Shown here: positions 27,288-33,990 of the stretch, in pieces
Numbering within the stretch: the first letter of the stretch is position 1
How the letters are laid out: each line of letters opens with the position of its first letter
NCBI GenBank assembly: GCA_964561105.1
Contig: CAZLOH010000007.1
Location: forward strand, 74,690-138,689
DNA from: JADLHS01 sp964561105
GTDB taxonomy: Bacteria; Verrucomicrobiota; Verrucomicrobiia; Limisphaerales; JADLHS01
Length of the DNA: 64,000 bases
Direction: 5' to 3'
Notes under the pieces: model-generated
Seen by the model: only the letters and a program-made list of their open reading frames with translations
What the model was told of the DNA's origin: nothing
Database searches by the model: none
Translations under genes and position numbers: made by a program

Positions 27288-28117
27288 GTCCCGCTGCCAA
27301 CCCGGCTCCCGCATTCCCACCGCGTCGCCCCGACTGGCCGTTTTTTCTGGGGTTGGCCATTTTGAGCGGCGTTTACCTGCTGCTCATCGTGGCCATGCTT
27401 GCGGCCGATCTCTCCTTCACCACGCCGCATCATCTGCTGCGGGCGCTGGCCAGCCCGGAAATTCAATTCTCAATCAAATTGAGCCTGATTACCTGCACCC
27501 TGACCACCCTGCTCTCGCTGTGGATCGCCGTGCCGACGGGTTACCTGATGTCGCGCTACCAATTTCCGGGCAAGCGGCTCGTGGACGCGATTCTCGACAT
27601 TCCCATCGTGCTGCCGCCGCTGGTGATCGGATTGAGCCTGTTGATTTTGTTTCAAACTCCGCCGGGGCGCGCCATCCAGCGCATCATCCCGGTGACCTAC
27701 GCCGTACCCAGCGTGATCCTGGCGCAGTTTTCCGTGGCGTGCGCGTTCGCCGTGCGAACCATGCTGGTGACGTTCGACCAGATCAGTCCGCGCTGTGAGC
27801 AAGTCGCCCTGACGCTGGGCTGCAACCGCAGCCAGGCGTTCTGGCGCGTGGCGTTGCCGGACGCGCGCCGCGGCGTGCTGACGGCGGCCACGCTCGCCTG
27901 GGCGCGCGCGCTGGGCGAGTTTGGGCCGATCCTGATTTTCTCCGGCGCCACGCGGATGCGCACGGAGGTATTGCCAACGACGGTGTTCCTCGAATTGAGC
28001 GTCGGCAACATCGAGGCGGCGGTCGCCGTGTCCCTCATCATGATTCTCGCGGCAATGGCGGTGTTGACGATCGCGCGCGTATTTGGCTTGCGCACGTCGT
28101 TGGAGCGGGTGCTGTGA
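27284..28117 (+). CDS. ModB-like ABC transporter permease
   Basis: 277 residues with about six membrane helices beginning FFLGLAILSGVYLLLIVAML. The EAA-type cytoplasmic loop is EQVALTLGCNRSQAFW..ALPDARRG, followed by TLAWARALGEFGPILIFSGA, which closely follows the ModB/WtpB consensus (...AWARALGEFG...). It should form the membrane channel for the binding protein encoded just upstream (ATGA overlap) and be driven by the ATPase encoded 4 bases downstream. An oxyanion importer (molybdate/tungstate, less likely sulfate) is the most probable identity. Confidence 0.88.
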   Translation: MSPAANPAPAFPPRRPDWPFFLGLAILSGVYLLLIVAMLAADLSFTTPHHLLRALASPEIQFSIKLSLITCTLTTLLSLWIAVPTGYLMSRYQFPGKRLVDAILDIPIVLPPLVIGLSLLILFQTPPGRAIQRIIPVTYAVPSVILAQFSVACAFAVRTMLVTFDQISPRCEQVALTLGCNRSQAFWRVALPDARRGVLTAATLAWARALGEFGPILIFSGATRMRTEVLPTTVFLELSVGNIEAAVAVSLIMILAAMAVLTIARVFGLRTSLERVL

Positions 28118-28121
28118 GCGC

Positions 28122-28763
28122 ATGATTGCCGTGGAACAGCTCCAGGTGCGCGTCGGCAATTTTTCCCTCGCCGACGTGAGCTTCACTGTGCCCACCGGTC
28201 GGTATGCCGCGTTAATGGGTCGCACCGGCGCGGGAAAAACGACCTTGCTGGAAGCGCTGTGCGGTCTCAAGCCGGTGACGCGGGGAACGATCCGCTTGAG
28301 TGAACGGGACGTCACCCGGCTGCGACCCGCCGAACGCGGCATTGGTTATGTGCCCCAGGATCGCGCGCTGTTTCAAACCCTGACCGTGCGGGAGCATCTG
28401 GCCTTCGCGCTGGTGATCCGGAAAGCGACTCGTCAACTCATCGAGCAACGCGTGGCCGAATTATCCCGACTGCTGGGCCTCGATCATTTGTTGGAGCGCA
28501 AGCCGCAGGGCTTGAGCGGAGGCGAAGCGCAGCGGGTGGCCCTGGGCCGGGCGCTCGCGGTGCGACCCGGGATTCTCTGTCTGGACGAACCCTTGAATGC
28601 GCTGGACGATGAAACGCGCCAAGAGATGTGCCAGTTGCTGACCGCCGTGCAGCAAACCACCGGGGTGACGATCCTGCACGTCACGCACAATCTGGCAGAG
28701 GCCCAACAACTGGCGGATCAAATCCTGGTGCTGCAAAATGGAAAAGTGGAATGTCGAGCCTGA
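28122..28763 (+). CDS. ModC-like ABC transporter ATPase without TOBE domain
   Basis: 213 residues from ATG 28122. Walker A GRTGAGKTT, Q-loop GYVPQDRALFQTLTVREHL, signature LSGGEAQRVALGRAL, Walker B ILCLDEPLNALD, and H-loop HVTHN are intact. These match the ModC/WtpC group. Known ModC proteins are about 350 residues and carry a C-terminal TOBE (Mop) domain that binds molybdate for regulation; here the protein ends right after the ATPase core, so that sensor is absent. It pairs with the ModB-like permease immediately upstream. The following ThiF-like gene begins within its last codons (26-base overlap if ATG 28738 is used). Confidence 0.88.
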   Translation: MIAVEQLQVRVGNFSLADVSFTVPTGRYAALMGRTGAGKTTLLEALCGLKPVTRGTIRLSERDVTRLRPAERGIGYVPQDRALFQTLTVREHLAFALVIRKATRQLIEQRVAELSRLLGLDHLLERKPQGLSGGEAQRVALGRALAVRPGILCLDEPLNALDDETRQEMCQLLTAVQQTTGVTILHVTHNLAEAQQLADQILVLQNGKVECRA

Positions 28764-29541
28764 CCAAGTGAAAACACCGCCCGCCCAATTGAATCGAACA
28801 GAACCGCTCACCGACGCCGAGCGGCAGGTTTACGAATGGCAACTCTGGGTCGCCGGTTTTGGCGAGGCCAGCCAGCAGCGGCTGAAGAACGCATCGGTGC
28901 TGATCTCGCGCAGCGGCGGGCTGGGCGGCGTGGTCGCCTTGGAACTGGCGGCGGCGGGCGTCGGTAAAATCATTCTGGCCCACGCGGGAAACTTGAAGCC
29001 GAGCGATCTCAACCGGCAGATCCTGATGACGCACGACTGGCTGGGCCGGCCGCGGGTGGAGTGCGCGGCTCAACGGCTGCGAGCGTTGAACCCGCGTCTG
29101 GAGGTGGTGACGGTGCCGGAGAATATTTCCGAAAGCAACGTGGCGCGTTTGGTGGAGCAGGCCGACGTGGTGGCGGACTGCGCGCCGCTGTTTGAAGAGC
29201 GTTATTTGATGAACCGCGAGTCGGTCCGGCAAAAAAAACCGATGGTGGAAAGCGCGGTTTACGATCTGGAAGCGCACATCACGACCATTGTTCCGGGTGC
29301 GACTCCGTGCCTCGCCTGCTTGTATCCCGAGCCGCCGCCCGATTGGCGACGACAGTTCCCGGTCTTCGGGGCCGTGGCGGGCGCGGTTGGGAGTCTGGCG
29401 GCGATGGAGGTAATCAAAGTATTGACGGGGCTGGGCAAGCCTTTGCGGGGACGATTGTTGACCGCCGACTTGCGGACCATGTCCTTTCGCGCGGTGAAAA
29501 TTCTGCGCCGGGCGGATTGTCGCGTCTGCGGAGCGGGTTAG
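28738..29541 (+). CDS. Divergent ThiF/MoeB/HesA-family protein
   Basis: 267 residues from ATG 28738; GTG 28768 (257 aa), which avoids the overlap with the upstream gene, is an equally possible start. The E1-like fold is clear: glycine loop SGGLGGVVALELAAAGVGKI (59-78), LNRQ (91-94), the crossover region with VVADCAPLFEERYLMN, and two zinc CxxC pairs (C191/C194 and C261/C264). However, the DxD-type acidic residues before LNRQ are replaced (HAGNLKPSDLNRQ), the lysine of the usual GxxK is arginine (GRPRV), and the catalytic aspartate motif DCTDN reads DCAPL. MoeB adenylates MoaD for molybdopterin synthesis and ThiF acts on ThiS; this one may not adenylate. Its place behind a molybdate/tungstate-like importer suggests a role in cofactor metabolism (inference). 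It ends 1 base before the convergent gene. Confidence 0.8.
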   Translation: MEKWNVEPDQVKTPPAQLNRTEPLTDAERQVYEWQLWVAGFGEASQQRLKNASVLISRSGGLGGVVALELAAAGVGKIILAHAGNLKPSDLNRQILMTHDWLGRPRVECAAQRLRALNPRLEVVTVPENISESNVARLVEQADVVADCAPLFEERYLMNRESVRQKKPMVESAVYDLEAHITTIVPGATPCLACLYPEPPPDWRRQFPVFGAVAGAVGSLAAMEVIKVLTGLGKPLRGRLLTADLRTMSFRAVKILRRADCRVCGAG

Positions 29542-29542
29542 T

Positions 29543-30991
29543 TCATCCACCTGCGGCCGTGCGGAAGCAGTGGATCGTTCCGCGATCCGTGCTCACAAAC
29601 AGGCAGCCGTTTGCCACCGCCAGTCCGTGCGCCCGCCCCGTCACCGGCGCGGACCACACCAACTTGCCGTTGGTCGAATCGAATGCGCACACGCGCCCAT
29701 CACCACCGGCGAACAGGGTGTGCCCGGCGAGGATCAGATCGTGCGGGCAATCCGCTTCCGTTCGCCAAAGGTAGCAGGCCGCCAATTTCGGCGGCAACGT
29801 TGCCAGCTCGGTCTCGATGGCCTTTAGCTCCGCCTTCAATTTTTCACCGGCAGCCGCCTTCGCTTGAGCGCCGAGTTTTTTAAGCTGCTCCTTGTCGGTC
29901 TTCTGCTGAGCCTGAAGTTGCGCCTGGTGCCGGGCGATTTCCAGGTAACGCGCCCGGGCAAAACCGGAAAGCTCGTCACCCGTGTCCAGGTAGGCGGTCG
30001 CGTCCGTCACGACGATTCGTCGAGCTTTGGGAAACGTGACGAAATAATCCCGGCTGCTGGCGTCAAAGCCACGGACCTCGCCATCCGCTCCATGGTTCTG
30101 GCCACTGCCACTCAGGAATTCACCGGTCCGGCTCACCACGGCAAAAACGCCGCCCTGCCCTGATCCGCCGAAACCGCCAATGGCCCGCCCGGTGGCGCGT
30201 TCAAACATTTCCGGTGTCTGCCGTCCTTGCGGCAGGTAAAGGCGCGTCGGCGTGGCCAGCATGGCGCCCTGCATGGTGAAGTGCTCGAGGGCAAGGTGGT
30301 ACCGCCCGGGCCCCTGGTCGCTGCCGGTCAGCGGATCCACGGCGCAAAGATAGGAAGCTTCCCACGGCACGAGTGACGCGCCAAAATAGGCGGTGTTGCC
30401 CTCGATCAAAACGCCCGTTCGACAAGGCCAGTGCGAAATAAGTTTGCCGTCATTTAAGAGCAGGGTTTCCGGGCCGGACGGTTTTTGCCGCCACACCGGG
30501 TCGCCTTGGGCCGCGTCGAGGCAATACACATTCCCGTCGTCGGAGCCGAAATAAACTTTGCCTTGATACCAGGAGGGCGGCAGCCGGACGGGGCCATCGG
30601 TGTGGAACACCCACTTCTCATCACCGGTCCGGGCATCCAGGCAATGCAATGCGTCATCCACCGAAGACCCGAAGAAGACCGCATCGCCGACTGCGACGAC
30701 GAAGAACGCGGGATCAAAGTTTCGCATGGGCTCCAGGCGACGGATGTTCGCGTAGGAATCCCATTTCGCCGGTCCGGCCCAGGCCGTTTGCGGCGGTGTG
30801 GGCGAGCTGTACGTCCACGCGGGTGACAACGGAACGGACAGTGACTCCGTGGTGACACCGCTGCGCCGGTTGTCGTAGCGATAGGTCGGCCAATCCACGG
30901 CGGTCACGCGTAACGTTGACAGGCACAGCAAGACCAGAAGATACCGGAGCACCGCGCGGGCGGGCGTCGGGTGGGGAAGCAACGAGTTCAT
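29543..30991 (-). CDS. Secreted PQQ-like beta-propeller protein with coiled-coil insert (module 2, partner B2)
   Basis: 482 residues from ATG 30991; the longer open frame to 31186 runs into the upstream gene and lacks a signal. The export signal is VLRYLLVLLCLSTLRVTAVD. It begins DWPTYRYDNRRSGVT and has propeller blades VFFGSSVDDALHCLDARTG, VYFGSDDGNVYCLDAAQG, LFAGGDGRVCAFDSTNG and CLFVSTDRGTIHCF, closely following B1 at 9909-11231. Unlike B1 it carries a charged heptad-rich insert at about residues 343-401 (RHQAQLQAQQKTDKEQLKKL), a probable coiled coil between two late blades. It starts 14 bases after the stop of the fusion gene A2. It is convergent with the ThiF-like gene, 1 base apart. Confidence 0.82.
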   Translation of the reverse strand: MNSLLPHPTPARAVLRYLLVLLCLSTLRVTAVDWPTYRYDNRRSGVTTESLSVPLSPAWTYSSPTPPQTAWAGPAKWDSYANIRRLEPMRNFDPAFFVVAVGDAVFFGSSVDDALHCLDARTGDEKWVFHTDGPVRLPPSWYQGKVYFGSDDGNVYCLDAAQGDPVWRQKPSGPETLLLNDGKLISHWPCRTGVLIEGNTAYFGASLVPWEASYLCAVDPLTGSDQGPGRYHLALEHFTMQGAMLATPTRLYLPQGRQTPEMFERATGRAIGGFGGSGQGGVFAVVSRTGEFLSGSGQNHGADGEVRGFDASSRDYFVTFPKARRIVVTDATAYLDTGDELSGFARARYLEIARHQAQLQAQQKTDKEQLKKLGAQAKAAAGEKLKAELKAIETELATLPPKLAACYLWRTEADCPHDLILAGHTLFAGGDGRVCAFDSTNGKLVWSAPVTGRAHGLAVANGCLFVSTDRGTIHCFRTAAGG

Positions 30992-31005
30992 CAGGGCGTA
31001 TCGAG

Positions 31006-33894
31006 TCACTTGAAGGTTGAAGCCACAATGGGCGCGAAGCCAATGGACGTTTCGAGCCAGTTGCCGCAACTGCAACCACCGCCGCCTTCCGGCGACAACA
31101 CCATTCCGTTGGCCGGCACCGTGCTGAGCCAGCAACTCGGGCGCAGGTTGTACCAACTGGTGACCGCGTCGGCGTTCATGTCCCACATGGCAATCCGCCC
31201 GCCTTCACCTCGGTAAATCAAAGCGTTCGACGTGGCGGCGTACGTCGCACAGCCGCCGTGGCGGCCGACGTCATCGGTCAGCCGCCTGCCCGTGGTCGCA
31301 TCGTAACCGCAGGGCTCGAGGAAAATGGTGTTGCGGACCACCACCGGGTGCTGCATGTGGCCCCCGTGATTGTCGTGCGGCCAGTCGTGCGTTGCCGTCC
31401 ATAAGCTTCTCCCGTCCGCGGCGCTGAAGCCGTAAAGGTGATACTTGCCGGCCGCCGATGATGCAAGGAATACCTTGTCACCCGTAGCGAGGAGGTAGAA
31501 TACCACGATTCCGTCGGCGGTGTTGATCGGCTGTTCCCACAGCTTGGCGCCACTCTCAGCGTCCAACGCCACGAGGAATTGGTCATCCCAAAGTTTGGGC
31601 GAACCAATGCGGCTCGTGGCCAGGGCCTTCACCTCGGGGTTGCGACATTCGACGAAGAACATTTTGCCGTCGGCAATTCCGATGGTGGGATTGATCACGA
31701 CTCCGTTCTGATAACGCCATTTCAACTCACCCTTCCCAATCGTTCGGGCAAACAAATCGTCGCTGCAGATCTTCTCCGTGCCAGGCCCGGAGGTGCCATC
31801 GTACCAACTTTCCCGGCCCCAGAAATCAGTGTACACGGAACCGGTTTTAACGCTGCTGCCATAGACCAGATCGCCGGCCCGCGCCACGTAGCCCCACTCG
31901 TGCGAGTCGCGCCAGCTTGAGTCCGCCAGCGAAAACGTGTCGCGCAGTTCACCCGATCCGGCGGCGATCACCCAACAGCGATCCTTGATGGCCACAAACA
32001 GGTGACCGGGGTCGGCGCACCAGTTGCCCGCGTCGCGCGGCATGTTCACGCGCCGGAGCGCGGGGATTTCGAGCGACCACAGCATCGCGCCATTGTAGGA
32101 GTCGAGCGCGGCAATGCGGTTCAGCCCTTGATGAAACAATCGTCCATTGACGGCCAGCGGCGCAGGCATCCGTGGATTGCGATCAATGCCGAAATCCGCA
32201 CCCGGGCGACCCAACCACTGCACCTGGAGCCGGTCGGTGCGGGTGGCGCCCTGCAGCCCTTCCCCGCTGTTGGCCGTGTTCCCGGCATCCCCATACTCCT
32301 GCGTCCAGGAACCGGTGTCCGCCGGCGGCACGCGTTTGATCTGTGCCCAACCAGCCGCACCGGTCGTTACGAAATCGCCCGTGGCCTTGATTCCACTCAA
32401 CCATTTGGTGATGCGATCTTTGATTTCCGGTTGAGCGGTGGGACTGAACGGACCGAAACAGGCCACGCCGGTCGCTGGTTGCAGATGGGGGATCAAGCTG
32501 GCCGCCGTTCCGGGCAGTGTGCCAGCCGCCGGCGAATCCTCCGACACGATCAGGTTTGCAAACGACTGTGGGTACGGCAGCCGATCAAGCGAGTCAACAT
32601 GGTGCAGCGTTATACGCGAACCGTACACGCCGGCTTTGCTCAATGTTGATCGTGCGCGCGCGATTTGATCCGCATCGGTGTCCACGCCCACGATGGTGAG
32701 TTCGCTGCGCCTGGCCAGTTCGTACGCGAGTTGCCCTTCATTACAGTCGAGCACGAGGCAGTAACCCCGGGTGACGCCAGTGGTGGCAAGAATTTGCTCA
32801 GCCATCTGGTCATACTGCCGACCAGCAGTCGCGTTTGCGTAGGGCTGGTTGGCGTCGGGGACGGGAACAACCGAATAATTCAGGGCGTTATCCAGCTCGA
32901 ACGCCTCGGTGACCTGGGATGCCGCTGGCGACGGACTCGTGCGAATTCGGTATTGGTAAAGCGCCTTTGGTTGAAGTCCGCGGATCGTCAACTGATGACT
33001 GGTCTTCGCGCCCGGATCCAGGACCTGCTGATCGAATTGTTCACTGATGCCAAATTCGAGAAGGCTCTCCGACGGCTCATCCGTTTCCCAGGCGACGACC
33101 GCCGAGTCGGGAGTCAGAAAGCGTGCATGGGGTGGCACTCGAAACACAAAGGGCTTGGGAGCCTGCGCGCTTTTGGTTGAGAATTCCGACTGAATTTCCT
33201 TCGCCTCCAGCGCCCGGCCATACACCGCGACCTCGTGAAGTCGGCCTTGCATCGGATAGAATTCGTCGTCATCCCGGTACGCACCGAGCGTGAGGAACGC
33301 TTTGGGCGGATAGGCAATGTTTCCATGCTGTTCAGTCGAGGTGGCTTCAAGTTTCCCGTTCACGTACAGCTTCATGGTCTGGCCGTCGTACGTGCCCACG
33401 ACCTGATACCACTGGCCCTTCTGAAACGTGGACGCCGCCGTCAGATAGGTGAGCCGTCCGCTGGCCGCCAAGGCGAACCGGAAATGCGATTCGTCAAAAC
33501 CGAGCAGCCAGCCTTTCTCGAAATCGCCATTGTCCTGGAAGCAACCGACCATCCCGCCCCAAGCCAGGCCGGCATCCAGCGACACCCAGGCTTCGACCGA
33601 AATTTGCTCGGTGGGAAACTCGCTCAGGTCAATGTTGGGAATATCAACGCTGTTCTTTTCGCCATCAAATTTCAGGGCGCTAAACGGACCTTCCGCAAGC
33701 TGAATCGGCCCTTGAATCGTGCCGGGGAGGTCCACGGCCCGGTTGATCAGCTTCGTTCCGTCAATGTGTCCGGCGTCGAACGTCCACCAGGCCAGCCGTT
33801 GTGCGGCAGCGGGACGGACCGCAGCCAGCCCAATGATCAAGGCCAACCCGATGAAACCGCGTGAACGATGGGGAATTTGCACGGTCGAGAGCAT
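31006..33894 (-). CDS. Exported LamG / Fn3-like / degenerate methyltransferase-fold / PQQ-propeller fusion (module 2, A2)
   Basis: 962 residues from ATG 33894, where a signal peptide begins (MLSTVQIPHRSRGFIGLALI..., ending PAAAQ); the open frame extends upstream to 34077 into the divergent gene. Same architecture as 11247-14204: LamG (about 33-240, SVEAWVSLDAG, MKLYVNGKLEA, LHEVAVYGRALEAKEI), Fn3/phosphatase-N-like (about 247-335, HARFLTPDSAVVAWETDEP), methyltransferase fold (about 350-530), PQQ propeller (to 962). In the methyltransferase part motif I reads LVLDCNEGQLAYEL, missing the glycines of GxGxG, and the RVLRPGG segment has become PHLQPATG, so SAM binding is doubtful. The propeller keeps HGGHMQHP and the C-terminal SCW...GMVLSP...GCSC. 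It is followed after 14 bases by B2. Divergent from the subtilase gene, with 96 bases between. Confidence 0.82.
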   Translation of the reverse strand: MLSTVQIPHRSRGFIGLALIIGLAAVRPAAAQRLAWWTFDAGHIDGTKLINRAVDLPGTIQGPIQLAEGPFSALKFDGEKNSVDIPNIDLSEFPTEQISVEAWVSLDAGLAWGGMVGCFQDNGDFEKGWLLGFDESHFRFALAASGRLTYLTAASTFQKGQWYQVVGTYDGQTMKLYVNGKLEATSTEQHGNIAYPPKAFLTLGAYRDDDEFYPMQGRLHEVAVYGRALEAKEIQSEFSTKSAQAPKPFVFRVPPHARFLTPDSAVVAWETDEPSESLLEFGISEQFDQQVLDPGAKTSHQLTIRGLQPKALYQYRIRTSPSPAASQVTEAFELDNALNYSVVPVPDANQPYANATAGRQYDQMAEQILATTGVTRGYCLVLDCNEGQLAYELARRSELTIVGVDTDADQIARARSTLSKAGVYGSRITLHHVDSLDRLPYPQSFANLIVSEDSPAAGTLPGTAASLIPHLQPATGVACFGPFSPTAQPEIKDRITKWLSGIKATGDFVTTGAAGWAQIKRVPPADTGSWTQEYGDAGNTANSGEGLQGATRTDRLQVQWLGRPGADFGIDRNPRMPAPLAVNGRLFHQGLNRIAALDSYNGAMLWSLEIPALRRVNMPRDAGNWCADPGHLFVAIKDRCWVIAAGSGELRDTFSLADSSWRDSHEWGYVARAGDLVYGSSVKTGSVYTDFWGRESWYDGTSGPGTEKICSDDLFARTIGKGELKWRYQNGVVINPTIGIADGKMFFVECRNPEVKALATSRIGSPKLWDDQFLVALDAESGAKLWEQPINTADGIVVFYLLATGDKVFLASSAAGKYHLYGFSAADGRSLWTATHDWPHDNHGGHMQHPVVVRNTIFLEPCGYDATTGRRLTDDVGRHGGCATYAATSNALIYRGEGGRIAMWDMNADAVTSWYNLRPSCWLSTVPANGMVLSPEGGGGCSCGNWLETSIGFAPIVASTFK

Positions 33895-33990
33895 CAAACA
33901 TCTGCGCAAAAACCGCAAGCTCAGAGACTCAGTTGTTTTGGCAACGGAAGGTGACTTGTTGAATTGGCCGGGTTCGATTATTGGTAGCGC
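33895..33990. promoter_or_regulatory. Short divergent promoter region between A2 and the subtilase gene
   Basis: Only 96 bases separate the two outward-reading start codons, so two promoters must be packed here or overlap into the coding starts. The stretch is AT-richer than the flanks (TTGTTTTGG near 33931, TTGTTGAATTGG near 33956). I could not assign a specific -35/-10 pair. Confidence 0.4.
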
